Source: CAZZKE01 sp964655005 (GTDB lineage Bacteria; Pseudomonadota; Alphaproteobacteria; Rhodospirillales; JABHCV01). From it: a DNA stretch of 49,405 nt. The position numbers and the translations under genes were made by a program. Below the pieces are notes generated by a model. The model made no database searches and was not told where the DNA came from. It saw nothing but the letters and a program-made list of their open reading frames with translations. Positions 24,382-33,875 of the stretch are shown here, in pieces. Numbering within the stretch: the first letter of the stretch is position 1; each line of letters begins with the position of its first letter. The stretch spans positions 1-49,405 of the forward strand of contig CAZZKE010000015.1 in assembly GCA_964655005.1 (NCBI GenBank), written 5' to 3'.

Positions 24382-26175
24382 ATGTCCGAATATGCCTCCC
24401 CTATCGACGACATGCGGTTCGTCATCAACGAACTTTGCGATCTTGACGCCATCGGCCAACTGCCGGGATACGAAGACGCGACGCCCGATCTGGTCGAAGC
24501 CGTGCTGGCCGAGGCCGGCAAGCTGGCCGCCGGCGTCATGGCGCCGCTAAATCGTGATGGCGACGTCGAAGGTTGCCACATAGAAAACGGCATCGTCAGG
24601 ACCCCCCGGGGATTCAAGCAAGCCTACGGGCAATTTATCGAAGGCGGTTGGAACGGCGTCCCGTTCGATCCCGAATATGGCGGTCAGGGTCTGCCGTGGC
24701 TGATCACCACGGCGCTTTCGGAAATGTGGAATTCCGCCAACATGGCCCTGGCGCTCTGCCCGTTGCTGACCCAGGGCGCGGTCGAACTGTTATCGGCGCA
24801 CGGTTCGGATCAACTAAAGGCCCGGTTCCTGAAAAAGATGATCAGCGGCGAATGGAACGGCACCATGAACCTGACCGAGCCCCAGGCCGGAACCGATCTG
24901 GCCCAACTCAGGTCGAAAGCGGTGCGCCACGGCGATCACTACAAGATTACCGGCCAGAAGATATTCATCACCTACGGCGAGCACGATATGACCGACAACA
25001 TCATCCACATGGTGCTGGCCCGGACGCCCGAAGCGCCGCCCGGCATCAAAGGCATTTCGTTGTTTGTGGTTCCGAAATTCATGGTCGGTGACGACGGCGC
25101 CATCGGCGAGCGTAACGACCTTCGCTGTGTGTCCATCGAACACAAGCTGGGTATTTCCGCCAGTCCCACCGCCGTCATGTCGTTCGGCGACGACGGCGGC
25201 GCCACGGGATATCTGGTCGGCCAGGAAAACAACGGCATCCGTTATATGTTTACGATGATGAACAATGCCCGCCTGGCGGTCGGTTTGCAGGGCGTGGCGA
25301 TCGGCGAACGGGCCTTCCAGCAGGCCCGCGACTTCGCCCGCGAGCGAATTCAGAGCCGCGACGCCGATGCCGCGGACCCGGCCCCGGTGGCGATCATTCA
25401 TCACCCCGACGTCAAGCGAATGCTGCTGTCCATGAAGGCCCGCACGGAAGCCGCCCGCGCCCTGTCTTATTATACCGCGGCAAAGCTCGATACCGCCAAA
25501 CGCCATCCCGATCAGGCCATGCGCGGTCAGGCCCAGGCCCTGGTCGATTTGCTGATTCCGGTGGTCAAGGCATGGTCCACCGATAACGGCATCGATATCG
25601 CCAGCACCGGCATTCAGGTTCATGGCGGCATGGGTTATATAGAAGAAACGGGCGCCGCCCAATACCTGCGGGACGCTCGCATCGCGCCCATTTACGAAGG
25701 CACCAACGGCATTCAGGCGATTGATCTGATCGGTCGCAAGGTGGCCCGTGAACAGGGCCGGACGGTCAACCTGCTGATGGCCGAAATACAGATCGTTATC
25801 GATGCCCTTGGCAACGCGGATAACGATATCCTGCCGGCTATCGGGGTGCGTCTGGAAGAGGCGCTGGGCGGCCTGAAAAAGGCTACCGACTGGATCATCG
25901 ATTGTTACTCCCGCGACCTGAACGGCGCCCTTGCCGTAGCCGTGCCGTATCTGACGTTGCTGGGCAATACCGCCGGTGGCTGGATGATGGGCGCGGCGGC
26001 CCTGGCGACCGCCAATCCGGGACAAAAAAGCGAAATGAGCGAGGATTTCATCACGGCTAAAATAGCCACCGCCAGATTTTACGCCGACCATATCCTGACC
26101 GACGTTTCCGGCCTGTCCGAGGAAGTCGTCTGTGGCGGTCCTTCGGTCTGTGAAATCGACTTCGATAAAATATAA
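24382..26175 (+). CDS. Acyl-CoA dehydrogenase (long, DmdC-like subfamily)
   Basis: This FAD enzyme should introduce a 2,3-double bond into an acyl-CoA. The 597-residue length and the extra C-terminal domain are typical of the group containing 3-methylmercaptopropionyl-CoA dehydrogenase and DszC-like long acyl-CoA dehydrogenases. Seen motifs are MNLTEPQAGTDLAQLRSKA (FAD site), KIFITYGEHDMTDNIIHMVLAR, NNARLAVGLQGV, and QVHGGMGYIEETGAAQYLRDARIAPIYEGTNGIQAIDLIGRK, which holds the active-site glutamate region. ATG 24382 has AGGTGA 7 bases upstream. No beta-oxidation partner is adjacent, so the substrate is open. Confidence 0.9.
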   Translation: MSEYASPIDDMRFVINELCDLDAIGQLPGYEDATPDLVEAVLAEAGKLAAGVMAPLNRDGDVEGCHIENGIVRTPRGFKQAYGQFIEGGWNGVPFDPEYGGQGLPWLITTALSEMWNSANMALALCPLLTQGAVELLSAHGSDQLKARFLKKMISGEWNGTMNLTEPQAGTDLAQLRSKAVRHGDHYKITGQKIFITYGEHDMTDNIIHMVLARTPEAPPGIKGISLFVVPKFMVGDDGAIGERNDLRCVSIEHKLGISASPTAVMSFGDDGGATGYLVGQENNGIRYMFTMMNNARLAVGLQGVAIGERAFQQARDFARERIQSRDADAADPAPVAIIHHPDVKRMLLSMKARTEAARALSYYTAAKLDTAKRHPDQAMRGQAQALVDLLIPVVKAWSTDNGIDIASTGIQVHGGMGYIEETGAAQYLRDARIAPIYEGTNGIQAIDLIGRKVAREQGRTVNLLMAEIQIVIDALGNADNDILPAIGVRLEEALGGLKKATDWIIDCYSRDLNGALAVAVPYLTLLGNTAGGWMMGAAALATANPGQKSEMSEDFITAKIATARFYADHILTDVSGLSEEVVCGGPSVCEIDFDKI

Positions 26176-26278
26176 GGAAGGACTGTTTAACACCAAAGTG
26201 CGATCCTTGGCATAAGCCTTGATTTTTTAGACTTTTTCGCACACCTTGGCGGCCCATCCGGCGGATAGTTAGACAAGA

Positions 26279-27397
26279 ATGAACGGTTTTAGCAAATACA
26301 TCCTGATGCAGTTGTTCATAGGGATGGTGCTAGTGACTGCGGGGTTGACCTGCATAATCTGGTTGACCCAATCCTTGCGGCTGGTCGAAATGATCGTCAA
26401 CCGGGGAATTTCCGTCGGCGCTTTTCTGCAACTGAACCTGCTGCTGCTGCCTAATTTCCTGACTATAGTTTTACCTATCGCGCTGTTCATCGTTATCGTT
26501 TTCGTCTATGCGAAGCTGATATCGGACCGCGAATTAGTGGTCATGCGGGCCTCGGGACAAAGCCAGTTAGGGCTGTCGGTGCCGGCCATTACCCTGACCC
26601 TGGGCGTGGTCGCCATCGGTTACGCCCTGAATCTGTATTTCCTGCCGCAGTCATACCGCATGTTCCGGGAAATGCAGTGGCAGGTGCTCGACAGCTATTC
26701 CCATGTCCTGCTGCAAGAAGGGGCATTTAACGAGATATCGAAAAATATCACGGTCTATGTTCGCGAACGGTCCAGCGACGGGCAGTTGCACGGCATTCTG
26801 GTTTACGATGGCCGCGACCCCGACCGGCCGGTAACCCATCTGGCCGAACGGGGCGCCCTGGTCGAGTCGAAAAACGGCTCCCGCGTGGTCATGTTCAACG
26901 GCAACAGGCAGATCGTCGATAAAGATACCAATCAGCTTTCGATTCTGTATTTTGACCGCTATATTTTCGAAATAGCGGGAAGCAGTCAGTCCATCACGGG
27001 CCGCTACCGTGAAGCCAGGGAACGATCGGTGTATGAATTATTTCACCTGGAAGACGATCCCGACCTGAACCCCAAAGACTTTGGAAAGTTTACCGTCGAG
27101 GGCCATAAACGATTGCTGTCGCCGGTATCATCGCTGGGATATACCGCCATCGCGCTGGCCTTTCTGATATCAGGCAGTTTCACCAGACGGACGCAATCGC
27201 GGCGCATCCTGATGGCGTCTGTCACCGCCGCCCTGTTCCTGGGCACCATGCTGGCGCTGGAGAACGCGGCGGCCAAGAATCTTGCGTTGATTCCACTGAT
27301 GTACGGCCTTAGCGCCCTGCCCATTATCGGCGGCCTGTTTTTTGTTCTACGCATGCCCGGAACGAAAAAATCCGGCTTTGCCAGAATGGCGGCATAG
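26279..27397 (+). CDS. lptF: LPS export ABC transporter permease LptF
   Basis: LptF is one of two permeases of the LptB2FGC machine that extracts LPS from the inner membrane. The 372 residues contain a YjgP/YjgQ domain: transmembrane helices near 10-30, 50-85 and 95-120, a periplasmic beta-jellyroll-like middle (NITVYVRERSSDGQLHGILVYDGRD to YIFEIAG), and three C-terminal helices. The FLLPNFLTIVLPIALFIVIVFVYAKLISDRELVVMRASG segment is diagnostic. It precedes lptG by 5 bases. The 103-base gap upstream shows no convincing promoter. Confidence 0.94.
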   Translation: MNGFSKYILMQLFIGMVLVTAGLTCIIWLTQSLRLVEMIVNRGISVGAFLQLNLLLLPNFLTIVLPIALFIVIVFVYAKLISDRELVVMRASGQSQLGLSVPAITLTLGVVAIGYALNLYFLPQSYRMFREMQWQVLDSYSHVLLQEGAFNEISKNITVYVRERSSDGQLHGILVYDGRDPDRPVTHLAERGALVESKNGSRVVMFNGNRQIVDKDTNQLSILYFDRYIFEIAGSSQSITGRYREARERSVYELFHLEDDPDLNPKDFGKFTVEGHKRLLSPVSSLGYTAIALAFLISGSFTRRTQSRRILMASVTAALFLGTMLALENAAAKNLALIPLMYGLSALPIIGGLFFVLRMPGTKKSGFARMAA

Positions 27398-27402
27398 GCG
27401 GT

Positions 27403-28503
27403 ATGCGGTTATCACCGACCATGTCCGGATATATCAGTTGGCAGTTTCTGGTCAGTTTTATTACTGTTTTTGTAGTCCTGCTATCGCTGATTTTCCTTAT
27501 CGACAGCATCGAACTTCTCCGCCGCGCCGCCTCTAAACCGGATATCAGTTTTTCGCTGATCATGGAACTGGCGGCGCTCAAGCTGCCGTATATGGGCCAG
27601 CAATTATTTCCGTTCGCCGTTTTATTCGGCGCCATGGCGGCGTTTTGGCGGCTGACCCGGAATCATGAACTTGTGGTGTCGCGCGCCGCCGGGGTGTCGG
27701 CATGGCAGTTTATGCTGCCGGTACTTTTGCTGGCGCTGGCCCTGGGGGTCCTCAAAATCACCGTCTTCAACCCTTTGTCTTCGGTTACCCTGTCCCGCTT
27801 CGAAAGGGTCGAGGCCGCCGCCTTCAAGGGACAGACCAGTTTCCTGGCGCTGTCCGATTCCGGATTATGGCTGCGCCAGTCCAACGCCGAAGGGCAATCG
27901 GTGATATACGCCAAGAATGTCCTGCAACAGGGCTCCGATGTGGAACTTGGCGCGGTAAATGTCTTTATCTACGAAGGGGCCGACAAATTTATCCGGCGCA
28001 TCGACGCCGCCAGCGCCAAACTGGAAGACGGGTTCTGGCACATGCGCAAGGTATGGACCCACATTCCCGACGAACCATCGAAATTCTCCGAAGAATTCTG
28101 GCTTGAAACCGACCTGACGCTGGGGTCCATCCAGGATAATTTTGCCCCGCCCGAGACCATGTCGTTCTGGGATCTTCCCGATTTCATCAAGACGCTTGAA
28201 AAAGCCGGATTTTCGGCCATCCGGCATCGGCTGCACTGGTATACGTTGCTGGCCACCCCGTTGCTGATGTTCTCCATGGTGCTGATCGCCGCGACCTTCA
28301 CATTGCGCCAGTCCCGCCGCGGCGGGACGGTTTTCGTCGTCGCCGGCGGCGTCATGACCGGGTTCGTGCTGTATTTCTTTTCCGATGTCGTATTCGCCCT
28401 GGGGCTTTCCGACAGCATTCCGGTGATACTAGCGGCCTGGACACCATCGGGCGTGACGACGCTGCTGGGGCTTGCCATGTTGCTGCATCTCGAAGATGGT
28501 TAG
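27403..28503 (+). CDS. lptG: LPS export ABC transporter permease LptG
   Basis: LptG is the partner permease of LptF. The order of parts is the same: N-terminal helices (SWQFLVSFITVFVVLLSLIFLIDSIELLRRA), the coupling region FPFAVLFGAMAAFWRLTRNHELVVSRAAGVSAWQFMLPVLLLAL, a periplasmic domain, then C-terminal helices ending FFSDVVFALGLSDSIPVILAAWTPSGVTTLLGLAMLLHLEDG. RRAASKP is the usual early loop. Its length is 366. An in-frame ATG at 27421 is a possible alternative start. lptD follows after 6 bases. Confidence 0.94.
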   Translation: MRLSPTMSGYISWQFLVSFITVFVVLLSLIFLIDSIELLRRAASKPDISFSLIMELAALKLPYMGQQLFPFAVLFGAMAAFWRLTRNHELVVSRAAGVSAWQFMLPVLLLALALGVLKITVFNPLSSVTLSRFERVEAAAFKGQTSFLALSDSGLWLRQSNAEGQSVIYAKNVLQQGSDVELGAVNVFIYEGADKFIRRIDAASAKLEDGFWHMRKVWTHIPDEPSKFSEEFWLETDLTLGSIQDNFAPPETMSFWDLPDFIKTLEKAGFSAIRHRLHWYTLLATPLLMFSMVLIAATFTLRQSRRGGTVFVVAGGVMTGFVLYFFSDVVFALGLSDSIPVILAAWTPSGVTTLLGLAMLLHLEDG

Positions 28504-28509
28504 CCGGTA

Positions 28510-30738
28510 ATGTGGAAAATAATTAAACCCGTTATCCTGGCCATAATCCTGCTGGCGGCGACCCCGTCCGGTCCCGCCCGGGCGACGACCGGTGACGGCC
28601 AGCCCGATGCGCCGGCCACGGCGAAAGATATCCGGTTTTCCGCAGACGAAATACAATACGACCGGGAACTCGATATCATCACGGCGCGGGGCAATGTCAA
28701 AGCCACCAGAGACCCGCGTATTCTTTACGCCGATGTGATCGTCTACAACCGCCGCCAGGACCTGCTTAGCGCTTCGGGCAACGTGACCCTGCTGGAACCG
28801 ACCGGAGAGGTCATATTCGCGGAATTCATGGAATTGAGCGGCGACATCAAGAACGGTGTCATTCAGGACCTGCGGGCGGTGCTCAGCGACAAGTCGCTGA
28901 TCGCAGCCAGCGGCGGACGACGGACCAACGGCAACCGGCTTGATATGCGCCAGGTCGTCTATTCGGCCTGCCGCCTGTGCGAAAAAGACCCGTCCCGGCC
29001 CCCACTATGGCAAATAAAGGCCGTAAGAGTCGTTCACGACAAGGAACGCCAGACTATCGAATATACCGACGCCTGGCTGGAATTCGCCGGAGTTCCCATC
29101 CTGTACACCCCTTACCTGTCGCACCCCGACCCTACGGTACGGCGGCGAAGCGGTTTTCTGGCCCCTTCGTTCGGTTCTTCATCGACCATGGGGGCGGCCA
29201 TCGCGACGCCTTATTTCGTTAACATCGCGCCCAATTCTGATGCCACCATGATCCCGATATTTACCGCCAAGCAAGGCCTGGTGATGGCCGCGGAATATCG
29301 CCACAAATTTGTCGAAGGTGAGTTCATCGCCAAGGGTTCGATCACCAGGAATACCCCCAAGGACGAACAAGCCTATACCACCGAAAACGGCATCGGCGGG
29401 TTCAGGGGGCATATAGCGACCAGGGGCCGGTTTGATCTGGACGAAACCTGGCGCTGGGGTTTCGATGTTAACCGGGCGACCGACGGCACCTATATGTCCA
29501 GGTTCAAGTTCAATCAGGACAACACCCTGCCGGAAGTCCGGAATTCCCTGGCCTCGCGGGGCTTTGTCGAAGGCTTCAGAAAACGCAATTACTTTTACGC
29601 CAGCGCCACTGACTTCCAGTCCCTGAAAGAGCGGTCGGACGATAAATCGACGCCGCTTATTTTGCCCTACCTGGAATACGCCCATGAAAGCGAGCCGGAC
29701 CGTTTCGGCGGCCAGACCAAACTGGACCTTAACCTGGTCGCACTGACGCGCTCGCAAGGAAGCGACACCCGCAGGTTATCGGCCCGGACCGGCTGGCGGC
29801 TCCCCTATACCTCGCCGATGGGCGATACCTATACCATGTCGGCATCGCTGCGCGGCGACCTGTACCATGTAAATGGCCTGACCAAGGACAACGGCGAAAA
29901 ATTCACCGGCCTGTCATACCGGGTACTGCCCCAGATTGCCCTGGACTGGCGCTATCCATTCGTCCGCGAGGAAGGCCGGAACGGCAGTGTCTACCAATTA
30001 TTCGAACCCATAGCTTCGGTCGTGCTGAGCCCCTATGGCGGCAATCCGGACACTATTCCGGACGAGGACAGCCTGAATTTCGAATTCGATGACACCAATC
30101 TGTTCAGCACCAACCGGTTTTCCGGGTTGGACCGGGTCGAAGGTGGACCGCGCATCAACTACGGCTTCAAGTGGGGCGTTTTTGGGCGCAAGGGCGGCAA
30201 TACTACGCTGCTGGTCGGACAAAGCTATCGCTACAAGGCCGACGATACGTTTTCCGCGGGCTCTGGCCTGGAGAATAATTTTTCCGATATCGTCGGACGC
30301 CTGCACGCCTCACCGGGAACGTTTCTGGATATCAACTACCGCACCCGCATCGGCAAGGACAGGCTGGATTTCAAGCGCAACGAACTAAGCGTTTCCATAG
30401 GTGGACCGGCGCTTAAACTGGTATCCAATTACACCTTTATCGACCCCCAGGAAGGCGGCGAATTTGCCGGTCGCGAGGAATTGACCAACGCCCTTTCATC
30501 GCAGTTCAGCCGCTATTGGCGGGGAACGATCAGATCCACCCAGGACCTGGCCGCCGAGGAAGTCCGCTCGCTTAATCTGGACCTGACCTATGAAGACGAA
30601 TGTTTCTTGCTATCTTCCGCATTTTCCAGGACCTTCTTCGAGGACCGCGATTTGCGTCCGGAAGACGCCATCACCTTCCGCATTCTGTTCAAGACACTGG
30701 GCGAAGTTACCCCCAGTGTAAATTTGTTCAAAAACTGA
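28510..30738 (+). CDS. lptD: LPS-assembly outer-membrane protein LptD
   Basis: LptD inserts LPS into the outer leaflet of the outer membrane. A signal peptide (KPVILAIILLAATPSGPARA) precedes a periplasmic OstA jellyroll with repeats of the type FSADEIQYDRELDIITARGNVKAT and LLSASGNVTLLEPTGEVIFAE. A 26-stranded barrel region follows from about residue 190 (RRRSGFLAPSFGSSSTMGAAIATPYFVNIAPNSD). Cysteines are at YSACRLCEKD and at DECFLLSSAF near the C-terminus, which could form the domain-linking disulfides of the family. Its length is 742. It lies in the lptF-lptG-lptD-surA run, all involved in outer-membrane assembly. Confidence 0.95.
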   Translation: MWKIIKPVILAIILLAATPSGPARATTGDGQPDAPATAKDIRFSADEIQYDRELDIITARGNVKATRDPRILYADVIVYNRRQDLLSASGNVTLLEPTGEVIFAEFMELSGDIKNGVIQDLRAVLSDKSLIAASGGRRTNGNRLDMRQVVYSACRLCEKDPSRPPLWQIKAVRVVHDKERQTIEYTDAWLEFAGVPILYTPYLSHPDPTVRRRSGFLAPSFGSSSTMGAAIATPYFVNIAPNSDATMIPIFTAKQGLVMAAEYRHKFVEGEFIAKGSITRNTPKDEQAYTTENGIGGFRGHIATRGRFDLDETWRWGFDVNRATDGTYMSRFKFNQDNTLPEVRNSLASRGFVEGFRKRNYFYASATDFQSLKERSDDKSTPLILPYLEYAHESEPDRFGGQTKLDLNLVALTRSQGSDTRRLSARTGWRLPYTSPMGDTYTMSASLRGDLYHVNGLTKDNGEKFTGLSYRVLPQIALDWRYPFVREEGRNGSVYQLFEPIASVVLSPYGGNPDTIPDEDSLNFEFDDTNLFSTNRFSGLDRVEGGPRINYGFKWGVFGRKGGNTTLLVGQSYRYKADDTFSAGSGLENNFSDIVGRLHASPGTFLDINYRTRIGKDRLDFKRNELSVSIGGPALKLVSNYTFIDPQEGGEFAGREELTNALSSQFSRYWRGTIRSTQDLAAEEVRSLNLDLTYEDECFLLSSAFSRTFFEDRDLRPEDAITFRILFKTLGEVTPSVNLFKN

Positions 30739-30748
30739 CGGCCAGAAA

Positions 30749-32032
30749 ATGAAGTTAGTTCACCCTTGTAAATATTTTTCGACGGCCTTCCTGGCGGTGG
30801 TCATGCTTATCATTATCCCGTCGGCTGCCGTCAGGGCGCAGCAGACTCTCGGCATCGCCGCCGTGGTTAACGAAGAAGTCATTTCGTTCTATGATCTGCA
30901 ATCCCGGATCAATCTGCTGTTCGCCTCTTCCAAGCAGCAGAACACACCGGAAAACCGAAAGCGCTATACCGGCCAGGTCCTGAATCAGTTAATCAATGAA
31001 AAACTTCAGTTGCAGGAAGCCGAACGCCTTGGTGTCACCGTTACGGATAAGGAACTCGACCGTGCCTACGCCGACATCGCGCGCGCCAGTAAAATGACGC
31101 CGCCGCAACTATCCGCTTATCTTGGCAAAATAGGTGTCGAAAAAGATACGCTTGTAAGCCAGCTGCATGCCCAGATCGCCTGGGGCCGCTCCATTAACCG
31201 GTTGTTTCGTTCCGAAATATCCATCGGTAACGATGAAGTGGACGAAATTATTGCCGAAATCAAGAAAAGCAAAGGCAAACCTGAATATCTGATCGGCGAA
31301 ATCCTCCTGCTCGTCGACAAACCGGAAAATTCACAAAAACAACTTAACGCCGCCAACAGCATCATTTCGCAACTAAAGGAAGGCGCAAGTTTCAGCGTTC
31401 TGGCCAAAAACTTCTCGCAAAGCGCCACCGCCGCCGTCGGCGGCGACCTTGGCTGGGTTCGGCAGGGCCAGCTTTCGCCGAAACTGGACGCCACCATCGC
31501 CGCCATGGCCGACGATTCCCTGTCGAAACCAATTCGGACGATTTCCGGTTTCCACATTTTGCTTAAACGCAAGACACGGATCGGCCAGGGTCTGGTCTCG
31601 GAAGACGAACAGGTCGATCTGTTTCAGGTGTTTTTACCGCTTCCGCCTTCACCGTCCAAATCCGACATCAAGGCGGGCCTGGAGGCCGCCGCCAAACTGA
31701 CCGCCGGCGCCGCCAGTTGCAGCGATATGGCGGAAATAGGCAAGCAAACCGGATCGGCTCTTTCCGGCCGGTTAGGCAAGGTAAAGGTCACGTCATTACC
31801 GCCGCAATCCCGCAAACTGGTGGAAACCATCGAGACCAACAAGCCCAGCCGGCCGGTCCGCTCCGGCGACGGCGTCGTCGTACTTATGGTCTGCGGGCGT
31901 CAGGGACAGCTATCGGTAGCCGAAATTCGCGACAATATTGAAAAATCCCTGCTCGATAAACGGCTCAATATTCTGGCCCGGCGGCGGCTGCGCGATCTCC
32001 GCCGTACCGCGTTCCTGGATATCAGGATTTAG
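30749..32032 (+). CDS. surA: Periplasmic peptidyl-prolyl isomerase/chaperone SurA
   Basis: SurA escorts outer-membrane proteins, LptD among them, through the periplasm. A signal peptide (FLAVVMLIIIPSAAVRAQ) is followed by the SurA N domain (IAAVVNEEVISFYDLQSRINLLF, NQLINEKLQLQEAERLGVTVTDKELDRAY). One clear parvulin domain follows (YLIGEILLLVDKPENSQKQ, GASFSVLAKNFSQSATAAVGGDLGWVRQGQLSPKLDATIAAM, ISGFHILLKR). A C-terminal region lacks a full second parvulin match, as in many alphaproteobacterial SurA proteins. Its length is 427. It is 10 bases after lptD and 2 bases before pdxA. Confidence 0.92.
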   Translation: MKLVHPCKYFSTAFLAVVMLIIIPSAAVRAQQTLGIAAVVNEEVISFYDLQSRINLLFASSKQQNTPENRKRYTGQVLNQLINEKLQLQEAERLGVTVTDKELDRAYADIARASKMTPPQLSAYLGKIGVEKDTLVSQLHAQIAWGRSINRLFRSEISIGNDEVDEIIAEIKKSKGKPEYLIGEILLLVDKPENSQKQLNAANSIISQLKEGASFSVLAKNFSQSATAAVGGDLGWVRQGQLSPKLDATIAAMADDSLSKPIRTISGFHILLKRKTRIGQGLVSEDEQVDLFQVFLPLPPSPSKSDIKAGLEAAAKLTAGAASCSDMAEIGKQTGSALSGRLGKVKVTSLPPQSRKLVETIETNKPSRPVRSGDGVVVLMVCGRQGQLSVAEIRDNIEKSLLDKRLNILARRRLRDLRRTAFLDIRI

Positions 32033-32034
32033 CT

Positions 32035-33036
32035 GTGCGACCCCTGGCGTTGACCATGGGCGACCCGGCCGGTATCGGCGGTGAAATATCCCTTATGGCC
32101 TGGCGGGCGCTATGCGCCGACGAAACCGCAATACCATTTTTTCTGATCGGCGACGCCGACCATTTGCGTACGGTTTCCGAAAGCAGCGGAATTTTGGTGC
32201 CGGTAACGGTAATTGATGACCCGGCCCAGGCGGCCACCGTGTTCCGGTCTGCCCTGCCGGTCCTGCATCGTCCCCTGAAGGCGCCGTCGGTCGCCGGAAC
32301 GCCTGAACCGGACAACGCCAAAGCGGTTATCGATTCCATCGAAACGGCGGTCCGGCTGGTCATGGCCGGACAGGCGCAAGCGGTCGTCACCAACCCTGTT
32401 CATAAACAGAGCCTGTACCAGGCCGGGTTCAGGTTTCCCGGCCACACCGAATATCTGGCGGCGCTGGCCGGCATCGACACGCCGCCGGTGATGATGCTGG
32501 CTTGCCCGTCCCTGCGAGTGGTTCCGGTCACCGTCCATCTAAGCCTGCATCAGGCCATCGCCGGCCTGACGACGGAAGCTATCGTCACCACCGCCACTAT
32601 TGCCTGGGCGTCATTGAAAAATGATTTCGCCATCGCCCGGCCAAAACTGGCTATTGCCGGTCTTAACCCGCATGCCGGGGAAGGCGGCGGTATGGGGTCC
32701 GAGGAACAAACCATCATTGCCCCGGCCATCGACCAATTATCGAGGCGCGGAATTGAAGCCAGCGGCCCCTGGCCATCGGATACCATGTTCCATGAAGCGG
32801 CGCGCGACGGCTACGACGTCGCCATTTGCATGTACCACGATCAGGCCCTGATCCCGATCAAGACCGTCGATTTCCAGGGCTCGGTCAATGTTACCCTGGG
32901 CCTGCCGTTTGTTCGCACCTCACCCGACCATGGCACCGCGTTTGCCATCGCCGGTCACGGCAGCGCCGATGCGACCAGCTTGCTTGCGGCTATGGCCATG
33001 GCCGCCGAGATGACCGCCCGGCGCGGCGAAAAATGA
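32035..33036 (+). CDS. pdxA: 4-hydroxythreonine-4-phosphate dehydrogenase
   Basis: PdxA oxidises 4-phosphohydroxy-L-threonine in the deoxyxylulose-dependent pathway to pyridoxal phosphate. It starts with GTG and the N-terminal LALTMGDPAGIGGEIS. VVTNPVHKQSLYQAGFRFPGHTEYLA, VPVTVHLSLHQAIAGL, AIAGLNPHAGEGGGMGSEEQTIIAPAI, YDVAICMYHDQALIPIKT and LPFVRTSPDHGTAFAIAG follow, which include the metal-binding histidines. Its length is 333. Its stop overlaps the rsmA start (ATGA). The surA-pdxA-rsmA order is conserved across proteobacteria. Confidence 0.97.
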   Translation: MRPLALTMGDPAGIGGEISLMAWRALCADETAIPFFLIGDADHLRTVSESSGILVPVTVIDDPAQAATVFRSALPVLHRPLKAPSVAGTPEPDNAKAVIDSIETAVRLVMAGQAQAVVTNPVHKQSLYQAGFRFPGHTEYLAALAGIDTPPVMMLACPSLRVVPVTVHLSLHQAIAGLTTEAIVTTATIAWASLKNDFAIARPKLAIAGLNPHAGEGGGMGSEEQTIIAPAIDQLSRRGIEASGPWPSDTMFHEAARDGYDVAICMYHDQALIPIKTVDFQGSVNVTLGLPFVRTSPDHGTAFAIAGHGSADATSLLAAMAMAAEMTARRGEK

Positions 33037-33848
33037 CTGCCCCGGTTCTGCCGCCCCTGAAACGGGTAATCGCCAAATATGGGCTCGACGCCCGCAAGAA
33101 ACTCGGCCAGCATTTTTTGCTCGACCTGAACCTGACCGCCCGCATCGCGCGCGCCGCCGGCGATCTGGCCGACAGTCATGTCATCGAGATTGGCCCCGGC
33201 CCCGGCGGCCTGACCCGGGCGTTGCTGGCGGCGGGGGCAAAACGTGTTATCGCCATCGAAACCGATCCCCGTTGCGTCACCGCACTTGCCGAGTTGAGTT
33301 CGGCCTATCCGGACCGATTGCAGGTGATCGAGGGCGATGCCTTGAAGATCGACCATTCGGCGCTCTGCCCGCCGCCCCGGCGGATCGTCGCCAATTTGCC
33401 TTATAACATCGCCACCCCGTTGCTGATTGAATGGTTAAAGAAAATTGACCGCTTCGAAGGGCTTACCCTGATGTTCCAGAAAGAAGTGGCGGACCGGATA
33501 ACCGCAAGCCCCGGCGACAAGGCCTTCGGGCGGCTGGCGGTAATAACCCAATGGCTGTGCCTGGCCCGTCACGATTTCAATATTTCCCGAACCGCCTTCA
33601 CGCCGCCACCGAAAATCGACAGCACGGTAATTACCCTGACTCCCCGCCCGCAACCATTGGCCCCGGCCCGCATGGCGGTACTGGAAAAAGTCACCGCAGC
33701 GGCCTTTGGCCAGCGCCGCAAGATGTTGCGGGCCAGCCTGAAACAACTGAATGTGGATCTGGAATTTATCGGCATCGATCCGACGGCGCGGGCCGAAACG
33801 CTTACCGTCGAGCAGTTTTGCGCTATCGCCAGGGCTGTCGCCGGGTAG
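33033..33848 (+). CDS. rsmA: 16S rRNA (adenine1518/1519-N6)-dimethyltransferase
   Basis: RsmA (KsgA) dimethylates two adenines in helix 45 of 16S rRNA during late 30S assembly. The N-terminus KYGLDARKKLGQHFLLDLNLTARIARAAG and the SAM site VIEIGPGPGGLTRALLAAGA are present. VANLPYNIATPLLIEWL carries the catalytic NLPY, followed by LMFQKEVADRI and AFTPPPKIDSTVI. The start at 33033 gives 271 residues and overlaps the pdxA stop; the open frame further upstream lies within pdxA and is not used. The end faces gmk across 27 bases with no visible terminator. Confidence 0.96.
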   Translation: MTAPVLPPLKRVIAKYGLDARKKLGQHFLLDLNLTARIARAAGDLADSHVIEIGPGPGGLTRALLAAGAKRVIAIETDPRCVTALAELSSAYPDRLQVIEGDALKIDHSALCPPPRRIVANLPYNIATPLLIEWLKKIDRFEGLTLMFQKEVADRITASPGDKAFGRLAVITQWLCLARHDFNISRTAFTPPPKIDSTVITLTPRPQPLAPARMAVLEKVTAAAFGQRRKMLRASLKQLNVDLEFIGIDPTARAETLTVEQFCAIARAVAG

Positions 33849-33875
33849 AACGGTTATACGGGCGTTCCATCACCA

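Noticed and set aside
24814..26196. 460-codon open frame antisense to the acyl-CoA dehydrogenase
   Set aside because: Shadow frame of a clearly conserved enzyme.
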